Shown here in pieces: positions 16,624 to 24,532 of a stretch of DNA of 64,000 nt; positions within the stretch are counted from its first letter, which is position 1; every line of letters starts with the position of its first letter. Position numbers and translations under genes: made by a program. The stretch spans positions 372,001 through 436,000 of the forward strand of contig NZ_FNIE01000008.1 of NCBI RefSeq assembly GCF_900103985.1. The letters run 5' to 3'. The DNA comes from Actinacidiphila guanduensis. GTDB lineage: Bacteria; Actinomycetota; Actinomycetes; Streptomycetales; Streptomycetaceae. The notes beneath the pieces were generated by a model. That model was not told where the DNA came from. It saw nothing but the letters and a program-made list of their open reading frames with translations, and ran no database searches.

Positions 16624-17853
16624 TCACGCCGCCGCGTCGGGCTTCGCGTAGGTGCGGCCCTTCCAGGCCGCCCCTCGGCCGCGGTAGTGCTGCACCGCCG
16701 AGTCCACGGTCATCAGCAGGTACAGCGCGGCGGTGTACGGCAACAGGGGCGCGAGCCACGGCGACTGGCCGTAGTACCGCAGCATCGGCACATAGGTGCC
16801 GGCCATCACCGCCCAGGCCGCGGCGCCCAGCACGCACAGCGGCCAGGCGCCCGCGACCGCGCCGCCGACCGCGGCCACCGGCGGCACCAGGTAGATCAGC
16901 GCGAGGCCGAGCACGGTGCCGGCGAGCACCAGCGGGTTGTGCCGCAGTTGGGCGTAGGCGCTGCGGGCCACCATCCGCCACAGCTCGGCGAGGTCGGGGT
17001 AGGGGCGCACGCTGTCCACCCGCTCGGCCAGCCCCAGCCAGATGCGGCCGCCCGAGCGCTTGACCGCGCGGGCGAGCGCGACATCGTCGATCACCGCCTG
17101 GCGGATCGACTCGGGCACGTTTGCCGTCTTGGCCGCCGAGGCGCGCAGCAGCACGCAGCCGCCGGCCGCCGCCGCGGTGCGGCCGCGGGGGCGGTTGATC
17201 CAGCGGAAGGGGTAGAGCTGCGCGAAGAAGTACACGAACGCGGGCACGATCAGCCGCTCCCAGCCGGTCTGCACCCGCAGCCTGGCCATCTGGGAGACCA
17301 TGTCGAGCCCGCCCTCCCGGGCGGCCTCCACCAACGCGCGCAGGCTGCCCGGCCGGTGGGCGATGTCGGCGTCGGTCAGCAGGAAGAACTCCGCGGAGGT
17401 GCGCTCGCCCGCGAGCGCCATCCCGTGCCGCACCGCCCACAGCTTGCCGGTCCACCCGGCGGGCGGCTCGCCCGGCGAGGTGACGGTGAGCGGCAGGGCA
17501 CCGGGCTGCCCGCCCAGGGCGCGGGCGAGGTCGCCGGTCCCGTCGGTGCTGCCGTCGTCGACGAGGAAGACCTCCGCGCGGCCCGGGTACTCCTGGGCCA
17601 GCAGGGAGGCCAGACTCACCCCGATCACCTCGGCCTCGTCGCGGGCGGGCACCACCACGGCGACGTCCGGCCACACCTGCGCGCCGGCCGGCCCTGCCGC
17701 TCCCGCTGCCCCTGCCGCGCCCGCTCCTCCCGCCGCGCCGGCCGCCTCGGGCCGCGGCAGGCGTACGTCCGTGCGCCAGAAGCCCCCCTGCCCCACCAGC
17801 AGCCACAGCCACGCGGCCAACGACACTCCGGCGATTCCCGTCATCACGCTCAC
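16624..17853 (-). CDS. Family 2 glycosyltransferase, HpnB-like membrane protein
   Basis: A 409-residue protein. It opens with one membrane helix (residues about 8-22), then a low-complexity Ala/Gly/Pro linker (about 37-58), then a GT-A catalytic domain: VAVVVPARDEAEVI, FLVDDGSTDGTGDLA (DDGS nucleotide-sugar site), LTDADIAHRPG (DxD-like metal site) and ESIRQAVIDDVALARAVK. C-terminal membrane helices lie at about 300-390. The order and the AGGCVLLRASA segment match hopanoid-biosynthesis-associated HpnB glycosyltransferases. No squalene or hopene genes are in the window. It likely works at the inner membrane on a lipid acceptor. The start has a fair context and overlaps nothing. Confidence 0.82.
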   Translation of the reverse strand: MSVMTGIAGVSLAAWLWLLVGQGGFWRTDVRLPRPEAAGAAGGAGAAGAAGAAGPAGAQVWPDVAVVVPARDEAEVIGVSLASLLAQEYPGRAEVFLVDDGSTDGTGDLARALGGQPGALPLTVTSPGEPPAGWTGKLWAVRHGMALAGERTSAEFFLLTDADIAHRPGSLRALVEAAREGGLDMVSQMARLRVQTGWERLIVPAFVYFFAQLYPFRWINRPRGRTAAAAGGCVLLRASAAKTANVPESIRQAVIDDVALARAVKRSGGRIWLGLAERVDSVRPYPDLAELWRMVARSAYAQLRHNPLVLAGTVLGLALIYLVPPVAAVGGAVAGAWPLCVLGAAAWAVMAGTYVPMLRYYGQSPWLAPLLPYTAALYLLMTVDSAVQHYRGRGAAWKGRTYAKPDAAA

Positions 17854-17966
17854 CCGCAGCAGTCTGCCCGACGCGCCGGGCGGCGCCGCCCGCGGGCACC
17901 GTGGCGGTCGCCCGGCCGGAGGTACGCGCGCGGGGGCGGGCCGGCGGCTGCCCGTAAGGTGGGGGC

Positions 17967-18722
17967 GTGAAGATCGGGCTGGTGGATTCGGGGATCGGGC
18001 TGCTGGCCGCTGCCGCGGCGGTACGGCGGCTGCGCGCGGACGCGGACCTGGTGCTGGCGTCGGACCCCGACGGGATGCCGTGGGGCCCGAGGAGCGCGGA
18101 CGACGTGACGGAGCGGGCGCTGGCGTGCGCGCGGGCCGCGGCGGACCGCGGGGTGGACGGGCTGATCGTGGCCTGCAACACCGCCTCCGTGCACGCGCTG
18201 CCCGCCCTGCGGGACGCCTTCGAACCCGGACTGCCCGTGGTCGGCACCGTGCCCGCGGTCAAGCCGGCCGCCGCCGCCCACCGCAGCGTGGCGATCTGGG
18301 CCACCCCCGCCACCACCGGCAGTGCCTACCAGCGCGACCTCATCGCCGCCCACGGGAACGGCGCCCTGGTCACCGAGGTGCCCTGCCCCGGCCTCGCCGA
18401 CGCCGTCCAGGCCGCCGACGACGCGGCGATCGACGCGGCCGTCGCCGCCGCCGCGGCCCTGACACCGGTCGGCGTAAGCGCCGTCGTCCTGGGGTGCACC
18501 CATTACGAACTCGTCGCCGACCGGATCGCCGCGGCCGTACCCGGCGCCGAACTCCACGGGTCCGCGGACGCGGTGGCCGCCCAGGCGCTGCGCCGCATCC
18601 CCGGCGGGCCCGGCGGCGGCACCCTGGAAGTCGTTCTCAGCGGCCGCCCCGCCGGGCTGCCCGCGGTCGCGCTCGCCTACAAGGAGGGGGTCGCGCTCGC
18701 CGTGACACCGGCCACGGCTTGA
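17967..18722 (+). CDS. Aspartate/glutamate racemase superfamily protein (MurI-like)
   Basis: A 251-residue protein starting at GTG 17967 behind AAGGTGGGGG. It has the racemase hallmarks: DSGIG near the N terminus, IVACNTAS with Cys70, and VLGCTHYELV with Cys177, the two acid/base cysteines. The usual P-Y-G motif is P-W-G here (MPWGPRS). At 251 residues it is slightly short for MurI, and it lies alone, away from cell-wall genes, so it is more likely a second racemase-family enzyme than the essential glutamate racemase. Substrate unknown. It reads in the same direction as the PH-like gene 45 bases downstream. Confidence 0.8.
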   Translation: MKIGLVDSGIGLLAAAAAVRRLRADADLVLASDPDGMPWGPRSADDVTERALACARAAADRGVDGLIVACNTASVHALPALRDAFEPGLPVVGTVPAVKPAAAAHRSVAIWATPATTGSAYQRDLIAAHGNGALVTEVPCPGLADAVQAADDAAIDAAVAAAAALTPVGVSAVVLGCTHYELVADRIAAAVPGAELHGSADAVAAQALRRIPGGPGGGTLEVVLSGRPAGLPAVALAYKEGVALAVTPATA

Positions 18723-18754
18723 CGCGGATGGCTGCCGAGCGGCCCGCATATGGG

Positions 18755-18760
18755 TACGCT
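18755..18760 (+). promoter_or_regulatory. -10 element TACGCT, probable leaderless transcript
   Basis: TACGCT (18755-18760) lies seven bases before the ATG at 18768, with no ribosome site between. It overlaps the short spacer after the racemase gene, so the PH-like gene seems to have its own promoter. Confidence 0.4.
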
Positions 18761-18767
18761 GCGAGGC

Positions 18768-19322
18768 ATGACGCACGCTCCCCGGCCGGAGAACGGCGCG
18801 TCCCAGGTGTGGACGGGCCGGGCCAGTAACCGAATGCAGTGGGTGCTCGCCTCCGTCGGCGGTGCGTGCCTCGCGCTGGGCATCCTGCTCGCGGTGGAGG
18901 GCCCGGACCCCGCGTCCTCGGGCCTCGCCCCGCTCGTGATGTCCGTGGTCGGCTGCCTGGCCGTCGGCCTGCTGGTGCTCTTCGGCACCGTCGCCTTCAC
19001 GCACGTCCACGTCCGGGTCGACCGCGAGGCGGTCCACGTGCGCTGCGGGCACATCGGCGTCCCGCGCCGCCGCATCCCCCTCGACGAGGTCAGCGGCGCC
19101 CGGCTGGCACCCCACATCAGCCCCCGCAGCTGGGGTGGTTGGGGCTACCGCTGGCGGCCGGAGAAGGGCACCGCCGTGATCGTGCGCCGCGGCCCGGGCC
19201 TTGTCATCGACCTCGGCGCGGGCCACCGCTTCACGGTCACCGTGGACGACGCCGAGGGCGCCGTACGCGCCATCCGCGAACTCCTGGGCCTGGCCCCGTC
19301 GCCCCCGCGTTCACCCCGCTGA
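18768..19322 (+). CDS. PH-like domain membrane protein
   Basis: A 184-residue protein with two membrane helices (about 25-45 and 55-78) and a C-terminal beta-rich domain: VHVRVDREAVHVRCG, RRRIPLDEVSGARLAP, GYRWRPEKGTAVIVRRGPGLVIDLGAGHRFTVTVDDAEGA. This is the bacterial PH-like (YdbS/DUF3093-type) layout that is common in actinomycetes. Function unknown; such domains may bind lipid or protein at the membrane. Start at ATG 18768 is set by the -10 element and by the absence of a ribosome site before the upstream ATG at 18750. Confidence 0.72.
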   Translation: MTHAPRPENGASQVWTGRASNRMQWVLASVGGACLALGILLAVEGPDPASSGLAPLVMSVVGCLAVGLLVLFGTVAFTHVHVRVDREAVHVRCGHIGVPRRRIPLDEVSGARLAPHISPRSWGGWGYRWRPEKGTAVIVRRGPGLVIDLGAGHRFTVTVDDAEGAVRAIRELLGLAPSPPRSPR

Positions 19323-19343
19323 CGCGCAGGCCACCGGCAGCAC

Positions 19344-19377
19344 AAGGGCGGCGCCCCGCAAAGGGGGCGCCGCCCTT
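19344..19377. terminator. Strong bidirectional hairpin terminator
   Basis: AAGGGCGGCGCCCC (19344-19357) and GGGGCGCCGCCCTT (19364-19377) make a perfect 14-bp stem with loop GCAAAG. The stem ends in AA/TT, so either strand reads a short U tract. It sits 21 bases after the PH-like gene and upstream of the 3' end of the convergent membrane protein gene. Confidence 0.75.
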
Positions 19378-19554
19378 GGCGCGTGGGGGCCGCAAACCAT
19401 GGATGCGGGGTGCTCTGCAAGGAGGCGCGTGTCCCTGGAGACCGGATCGCATCCTGGGCCGCCGAGCCCGCGCCCAAGGCGGCGAGGCCCGCGCCCAAGG
19501 ACGCCGGGCCGATCCGCCTCCATGGCGCCCCACGCCGCCTCCTCGGACGCGGTC

Positions 19555-20739
19555 TCAAGGCCGTTCGCCCGCTCGGGCCGGCGGGGTGAGCGGACAGGAA
19601 GTGGCGAGCCCGGCGAGCAGGCCCGCGGCGGCGGTCACCGCCGTGCAGCTGAGCACATGGTCCACGGTGGCGAGCATGCCGAGGCCGGTCAGGGCCGCGC
19701 CGGCGGTGAGGACCACCGGGGTCGGCTGCGGCGAGCGCCACAGGGCGCACAGCGTCCACAGGTAGGCCGCGCCCAGGAGCGCCGCACCTGGCACCCCTTG
19801 TTCCGCGGCCAGTTGCAAGGGCGCCGACTGCGGGGTCTCGGCCGTGGGCGTGTCGGTCGGCAGCGGGGTGCTCTCCTCGGCGAAGCGCTCGGGACCCACC
19901 CCGCGCAGCGGGTGCTGCCCCGCCAGGTGCACCGCCTCGTGCCACAGGGCCACCCGCGGCGCGGTGAGCTGCCCCGCCAGTGACTGCGACAGCCCGGCGG
20001 GCAGCGCGTCCACCGCCACCGCGTAGTTCGCCGACACCGCGATCAGCGCGGCCGCCGCGAGGCCGGCCAGGCCGAGCAGCCGGTGGCGCATCCGGGCCGC
20101 CGCGGCCGAGCACAGCAACACCGCCGTTCCCGCGGCGAAGGCGGCCGCGGACCCCAGCAGCAGGGTGGTGACCGCGGCCGCTGCCGCCACCAGCCACAGC
20201 GCGGCCCGCAGCGCCGTAGCGCACCCAGGGCCCCAGGCCGCGCAGCATGCCGCCCCCGTGGCCAGCACCAGCAGCGCGGCATCGGCGTTGTGGTAGCCGA
20301 GCGGCGGCGCGCTCCCGGCGGCCAGGCGGTCGCCGGGCACCAGGACGAGCAGCACCACCACGACGCTCCCCGCGGCCAGGGTGAGCGTCGCCACCATGGC
20401 GCCCAGGACACGGCCGGCGGCGTACCCGGCGGTGACGGCGAGCAGCGCGAGCAAGGTGCCCTCGGGCCTGGCCTCGCGCCCGGCCGCGCACACCAGCACC
20501 CATACGCCCCAGCAGGCCAGCACCACCATTCCCGCGGCGTCCACCGCGCCGGCGTGGGCCCGTGGCACAACGGTCGCGGCGGGCTCGGCCCAACGGGCGC
20601 CGTCCGGACGGGAACCAGGGGCCTCGTCGCTCTCGCGTGACGCGCCGACCTCGCCGGCGGCATCCGGAGGCGCGCCGGACCGGTCCAGGCCGCCGGCCGC
20701 GCCCTCGATGTCGTCGGAGCCGTCGGCTGTCGTGTCCAT
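19555..20739 (-). CDS. O-antigen-ligase-like (Wzy/WaaL) membrane protein
   Basis: From ATG 20739, behind a G-rich ribosome site, the protein has 394 residues: an acidic, disordered N terminus (about 65 residues), then about ten membrane helices. A loop holds RVALWHEAVHLAGQHPLRGVGPERFAEES, which contains the R-x-x-x-W and hPxxGxGxxxF pattern of the Wzy_C/O-antigen ligase domain; the His in GQHPLRGVG is the residue usually needed in ligases. It may transfer or polymerise a lipid-linked glycan outside the membrane. It stands alone here, with glycosyltransferases 3 kb to one side and far to the other. An upstream ATG at 20907 gives an unlikely extension. Confidence 0.7.
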   Translation of the reverse strand: MDTTADGSDDIEGAAGGLDRSGAPPDAAGEVGASRESDEAPGSRPDGARWAEPAATVVPRAHAGAVDAAGMVVLACWGVWVLVCAAGREARPEGTLLALLAVTAGYAAGRVLGAMVATLTLAAGSVVVVLLVLVPGDRLAAGSAPPLGYHNADAALLVLATGAACCAAWGPGCATALRAALWLVAAAAAVTTLLLGSAAAFAAGTAVLLCSAAAARMRHRLLGLAGLAAAALIAVSANYAVAVDALPAGLSQSLAGQLTAPRVALWHEAVHLAGQHPLRGVGPERFAEESTPLPTDTPTAETPQSAPLQLAAEQGVPGAALLGAAYLWTLCALWRSPQPTPVVLTAGAALTGLGMLATVDHVLSCTAVTAAAGLLAGLATSCPLTPPARAGERP

Positions 20740-20918
20740 CCCCGGCCCCCCTGCCGCCACCCGGGCACGACGGGGTCCCGCACAGCCCGCGTTCCCCGCG
20801 TGGGCCCTGTCTTCCGGATCACCGTAACGGGTGAAGGCGCACCCTGTGGACATGTCGCGCAGGAACGCTGTCGACCTTGTGAAACCTGGTGCCGATGTGG
20901 CGTTCACCCCGCTTCTCG

Positions 20919-20924
20919 TAGGCT
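20919..20924 (+). promoter_or_regulatory. -10 element TAGGCT, probable leaderless transcript
   Basis: TAGGCT (20919-20924) is followed after six bases by the ATG at 20931 of the Nudix gene, with no ribosome site. No convincing -35 hexamer. Confidence 0.35.
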
Positions 20925-20930
20925 CGTGCC

Positions 20931-21434
20931 ATGGCGACTCCCAAGTTCATCCAGGACATCCGCGCGAAGGCGGGGAACATCCTGCTGCTGCTCCCGGGCG
21001 TGGTGATGGTGGTCTTCGACGAGCGCGGCCGGGTGCTGCTCAACCGCCGTACCGACACCGGGCGTTGGGCACTGATCAGCGGCATCCCCGACCCCGGCGA
21101 GCAGCCCGCGGAGGCCGCGGTGCGCGAGATCGAGGAGGAGACGGGCGTCCACGCCGTGGTGGAGCGGGTGCTGAGCGTCTTCACCAACGAGCCGGTGGTC
21201 TACCCCAACGGCGACCACGCCCAGTACACCGACATCGTGCTGCGCTGCCGGGCGGTCGGCGGCGAGGCCCGGGTCAACGACGACGAGTCCCTGGACGTGC
21301 GCTGGTTCGCGATCGACGAACTGCCGCCGCTCGGCCCCATCGCCCGCGGCCGGATCGAACTCGCCCTGCGGGACGACCCCACCTGGTTCGCCCCCGCGCC
21401 GCCCCCGGCGGCAAGCGAGCCCTGGACGCCGTAG
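20931..21434 (+). CDS. Nudix hydrolase
   Basis: A 167-residue single-domain protein. The Nudix box spans about residues 50-72 (GIPDPGEQPAEAAVREIEEE, then TGV), matching GX5EX7REUXEEXGU exactly, so the metal-binding glutamates are intact. Upstream are two strands (LLLLPGVVMVVFDERGRVLLNRR) and downstream YTDIVLRCRAVGGEARVNDDESLDVRWFAIDELPPL, typical of the ADP-ribose/NDP-sugar-cleaving branch, though the exact substrate cannot be read. It probably cleaves a nucleoside diphosphate derivative in the cytosol. It has its own leaderless-type promoter. Confidence 0.9.
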   Translation: MATPKFIQDIRAKAGNILLLLPGVVMVVFDERGRVLLNRRTDTGRWALISGIPDPGEQPAEAAVREIEEETGVHAVVERVLSVFTNEPVVYPNGDHAQYTDIVLRCRAVGGEARVNDDESLDVRWFAIDELPPLGPIARGRIELALRDDPTWFAPAPPPAASEPWTP

Positions 21435-21533
21435 CCGGTCGTCAAACCCCCTGTGGCCAGGGGACTTTGTCGGTGCTTGGGAGTAAAATCGAGAGTGTTC
21501 GAAAGGGTTGGCCGACGCCTCAGGAGGACCCCG

Positions 21534-21827
21534 ATGGCCGCTGCCGCACCGCCCGTGACCCCTCGCAGGACCACCCACCCGTCCGATCGCTTCACCGCAC
21601 TGCAGAAGAAGCCGCTCCCCGCCGGCCTGCCCCGCGAGTGGTACGTGGCGCACAACCGCCGCCTGAAGACCATGCGGCTGGCCATCGCCCTGCTCGACTC
21701 GGGCGTCTACGAGCCGGCCCAGGCGGGCAACGGGCTGATCCGCCGCACCGCCGAGCGCATAGGCGTCCACCCGCCGTCCGACATCACCTGCCGCATGGTG
21801 CGCAACCTGATGCGCTACGGGCGCTGA
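21534..21827 (+). CDS. Small basic protein, unknown function
   Basis: A 97-residue basic protein. The ATG at 21534 is chosen because a full AGGAGG (21522-21527) lies six bases upstream; the longer frame beginning at 21453 has no such site. After a Pro/Thr/Ala-rich start come WYVAHNRRLKTMRLAIALLDSGVYEP and RTAERIGVHPPSDITCRMVRNLMRYGR, which suggest a helical fold like a small HTH or nucleic-acid-binding protein, but I recognise no named family. The spacer before it has an A/T-rich TAAAAT at 21484-21489 that would fit a -10 element. Confidence 0.65.
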   Translation: MAAAAPPVTPRRTTHPSDRFTALQKKPLPAGLPREWYVAHNRRLKTMRLAIALLDSGVYEPAQAGNGLIRRTAERIGVHPPSDITCRMVRNLMRYGR

Positions 21828-21889
21828 GCACTCCGCCCCAGGCGCGGCCGACCGCCGGTGGCCGTCGAGGCACCCCGCACGGCGCCGCC

Positions 21890-21946
21890 ACGTACGCGCA
21901 GGCCCCCGGGCCCGGATCATCCGGGCCCGGGGGCCTGCGCGTACGT
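21890..21946. terminator. 57-base near-perfect palindrome between convergent genes
   Basis: Bases 21890-21917 are the exact inverted complement of 21919-21946: 28 bp of perfect stem around the single central base 21918. A transcript would fold into one long hairpin with a small GATCATC-type tip. It lies 63 bases after the small basic protein gene and 29 bases beyond the 3' end of dhaM, so it can serve both. It is far longer than a terminator needs. Confidence 0.8.
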
Positions 21947-21974
21947 AGATCAGGCGGCATCCGGCCGCCCGGCC

Positions 21975-22433
21975 TCACAGCTTGCGGTAGGTGTACGCCT
22001 CCCCGGCCGCCGCCTCCACCGCGTCGATGGCCGCCCCGGTCGAGGAGGTGACCACCGCGGCCACCGCGCCCTCCAGGAAGGGTGCGTCGACCAATCGGGT
22101 GCCCGCGGGCAGCTCGTCGTCGGCGAGCAGCGCCTTCACGGTCAGCACCGCGCTGCCGAGGTCGGCGAGGATCGCCACCCCCACCCCGCGGTCCACCGAG
22201 CGGGCCGCCGCAGCGATCAGGTCGGAGCTGGTGCCCAGGCCGCCGTCGGGCCCGCCGCCGGCCGGGGCGACGGGCACGTCCACCCCGCCGCCGGTCAGCG
22301 CCTTCGCCAGCTCGGCGACCGCGTTCGCGGCCGCCGCGCTGTGCGAGACGAGCACCACGCCCACCATCGGGTTCGTCCCCGCAGTCGTGCCCCCGGGGTC
22401 CACGGGCTCCTGCTGCGTTGCCGTTCCGGTCAT
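21975..22433 (-). CDS. dhaM: Dihydroxyacetone kinase phosphotransfer subunit DhaM
   Basis: A 152-residue protein with an EIIA-Man-like fold: after a disordered 22-residue start come MVGVVLVSHSAAAANAVAELA, whose His31 is the phosphorylated residue, then GTSSDLIAAAARSV, VGVAILADLGSAVLTVKALL and APFLEGAVAAVVTSSTGA. DhaM accepts phosphate from the PTS protein HPr and passes it to ADP bound on DhaL. This is the short one-domain form; no HPr or enzyme I domain is fused or nearby, so it depends on the general PTS. Its ATG overlaps the dhaL stop by 4 bases, so the two genes are translationally coupled. Confidence 0.92.
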   Translation of the reverse strand: MTGTATQQEPVDPGGTTAGTNPMVGVVLVSHSAAAANAVAELAKALTGGGVDVPVAPAGGGPDGGLGTSSDLIAAAARSVDRGVGVAILADLGSAVLTVKALLADDELPAGTRLVDAPFLEGAVAAVVTSSTGAAIDAVEAAAGEAYTYRKL

Positions 22434-23089
22434 GCGGACGCCTCCCGCGCGGTGTCGGCGAGCGCGGCGACCAGCAGCGCCGAGGACGTCGCGCCCGGGT
22501 CCTGGTGGCCGATGCTGCGGTCGCCGAGGTAGCTCGCCCGGCCCTTGCGGGCGCGCAGCGGAGTGGTCGCCTCGGCGCCCTCCGCGGCGGCCTTGGCCGC
22601 CGCGTCCAGCACCTCGGTGGTCGAGCCGCCGCCGGCCAGCGCCGTGTCCATGGCGTCGAGCGCGGGCAGCAGCGCGTCCAGCATCGTCTTGTCGCCCGCC
22701 GCGGCGCCGCCGAGCTGGGCGACACCGTCCACGCCGGCCCGCAGCGCGTCCCGCAGCCGCTCGGCGCCCACCGCCGGCTCGTCGCCGAGCTGCTTGCCGG
22801 CCCGCCGCAGCAGCGTGCCGTAGAGCGGTCCTGAGGCGCCGCCGACGGTGCTGATCAGGTGCCGCCCGATCGCGGTCAGCACGCCGCCGGGCGTGTCCGG
22901 CGGCTCCTGGCCGACCGCCGTGCGCGCGGCTATGAAGCCCCGGCGCATGTTGGTGCCGTGATCGGCGTCGCCGATGGGGGAGTCCAGCAGGGTCAGCCGG
23001 TTGGCCTCGCGGTCCAGCACGGTGGCCGAGGTGTCCAACCAGCGCAGCAGAAACGATGCGTCCACGGGCGCGTCGGGCAGGGCGTTCAT
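22430..23089 (-). CDS. dhaL: Dihydroxyacetone kinase ADP-binding subunit DhaL
   Basis: A 219-residue all-helical protein. DSPIGDADHGTNMRRGF (about residues 36-52) carries the aspartates that hold Mg-ADP; later GGASGPLYGTLLRRAGKQL, GDKTMLDALLPALDAM and ASYLGDRSIGHQDPGATSS are the DhaL signature blocks. ADP stays bound as a cofactor and shuttles phosphate from DhaM to dihydroxyacetone on DhaK. The start is ATG 23089. The gene lies between dhaK (181-base gap upstream) and dhaM (4-base overlap downstream), the usual order. Confidence 0.93.
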   Translation of the reverse strand: MNALPDAPVDASFLLRWLDTSATVLDREANRLTLLDSPIGDADHGTNMRRGFIAARTAVGQEPPDTPGGVLTAIGRHLISTVGGASGPLYGTLLRRAGKQLGDEPAVGAERLRDALRAGVDGVAQLGGAAAGDKTMLDALLPALDAMDTALAGGGSTTEVLDAAAKAAAEGAEATTPLRARKGRASYLGDRSIGHQDPGATSSALLVAALADTAREASA

Positions 23090-23104
23090 ACGGGGCCTTT
23101 CCAC

Positions 23105-23175
23105 GGGTCGGCGGGTGGCGAGACGGGAGAGACGGGGGGAGTGGGGGAGTCGGGGGGAGCGGGGACGGGGTGCCG
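23105..23175 (+). repeat. G-run-rich spacer between dhaK and dhaL (possible quadruplex)
   Basis: The + strand holds four or more G runs in under 60 bases, including GGGGGG near 23136, GGGGG near 23145 and GGGGGG near 23154, separated by one to five bases. This meets the simple G-quadruplex pattern. The dha transcript carries the complementary C-rich strand, so a quadruplex would form in the DNA template, not the mRNA. Confidence 0.4.
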
Positions 23176-23270
23176 GGCGGCCCACGGCGCAGGCCCGGCC
23201 GTCCGGGCAGCTCAGGGCCACCTGGGACCGCCCGGAGCAGGCCGGGACCGTCCGGGGCCGCCCGGAGCGG

Positions 23271-24263
23271 TCAGCAGCCCCAGCGCAGCGCCGGCGTGGA
23301 CACCGGAGCGTCCCACAGCCGCAGCAGCTCCTCGTCGGCCTGGCAGATGGTCACCGAGGCGCCTGCCATGTCCAGCGAGGTCACGTAGTTGCCGACGAGC
23401 GTACGGGCCACCGACACCTTGCGCTCGGTCAGCGCCCGGTGCACCTCGGCGGAGAAACCGTACAGCTCCAGCAGCGGGGTGGCGCCCATGCCGTTCACCA
23501 GCAGCAGCACCGGGGCCTCGGGGCGCAGGTCCTCCACCACCGCGTCCACCGCCACGTCGGCGATCTCGCCGGAGGTCATCATGGCCCGCCGCTCGCGGCC
23601 CGGCTCGCCGTGGATGCCGATGCCCAGCTCCAGCTCGCCGTCGGGCAGGTCGAAGGTGGGGCCGCCCTTGGCGGGCGTGCTGCAGGCGCTCAGTGCCACA
23701 CCGAAACTGCGCGACGCCTCGTTGACCTGGCGGGCGATGGAGGCGACGCGGTCCAGCGGGGCGCCCTCGTCGGCGGCGGCACCGGCCAGCTTCTCCACGA
23801 ACAGGGTCGCCCCGGTGCCGCGGCGGCCGGCGGTGTAGAGGCTGTCGGTGACCGCCACGTCGTCGTTGACCAGCACCTTGGCCACCTGCACGCCCTCGTC
23901 CTCGGCCAGCTCGGCGGCCATGTCGAAGTTGAGCACGTCGCCGGTGTAGTTCTTCACGATGAACAGCACGCCCGCGCCGCTGTCCACGGCCGCCGCGGCC
24001 CGCACCATCTGGTCGGGCACGGGAGAGGTGAACACCTCGCCCGGACACGCCGCCGTCAGCATCCCGCGGCCGACGAACCCGCCGTGCAGCGGCTCGTGCC
24101 CCGAACCGCCGCCGGACACCAGCCCCACCTTGCCCTCGTACGGCGCCCCGCGCCGTATGATCACGCGTCGCTCGACGTCCACCGTCAGTTCCGGGTGGGC
24201 GATCGCGATGCCGCGCAGCGCGTCGGCCACCACCGTCTCGGGTACGTTGATCAGCATCCTCAC
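23271..24263 (-). CDS. dhaK: Dihydroxyacetone kinase substrate-binding subunit DhaK
   Basis: A 330-residue protein starting at GTG 24263, with GAGGAGA well placed upstream (ATG 24257 is the alternative). KVGLVSGGGSGHEPLHGGFV, FTSPVPDQM and IVKNYTGDVLNFDMAAE are the DhaK family blocks, and GIGIHGEPGRERR carries His218, the residue that binds dihydroxyacetone covalently through a hemiaminal. The subunit presents dihydroxyacetone to the DhaL-ADP-phosphate complex, giving dihydroxyacetone phosphate for glycolysis. It is the first gene of dhaKLM on the minus strand. No glycerol dehydrogenase or regulator is adjacent; the 269-base upstream spacer should hold the promoter. Confidence 0.93.
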   Translation of the reverse strand: MRMLINVPETVVADALRGIAIAHPELTVDVERRVIIRRGAPYEGKVGLVSGGGSGHEPLHGGFVGRGMLTAACPGEVFTSPVPDQMVRAAAAVDSGAGVLFIVKNYTGDVLNFDMAAELAEDEGVQVAKVLVNDDVAVTDSLYTAGRRGTGATLFVEKLAGAAADEGAPLDRVASIARQVNEASRSFGVALSACSTPAKGGPTFDLPDGELELGIGIHGEPGRERRAMMTSGEIADVAVDAVVEDLRPEAPVLLLVNGMGATPLLELYGFSAEVHRALTERKVSVARTLVGNYVTSLDMAGASVTICQADEELLRLWDAPVSTPALRWGC

Positions 24264-24532
24264 GGGTATCTCCTCGGCGGGTTGCCGACCGGCCCCGGGC
24301 CATGTGCCTGCCCGGCCGGGGCCGGTCTCACGGATTCTCGACCTCGGTGCCCGCAGGCCCTCGGGCGCTGCCTCGGGCGGTGCCGCGCGGCCCGGCAACG
24401 ACACCGCCGGCGGGCCGAAGGCCCCGCGGTGGTCGTGTCCCCTGTTCCGTACCCAGCCGGCGCATGACCCCAGTATCCGCCGGTGATCGGCGGACGTCAC
24501 GGCGAAGGCACCCGCTTGCCTGGTTCCCGTGC

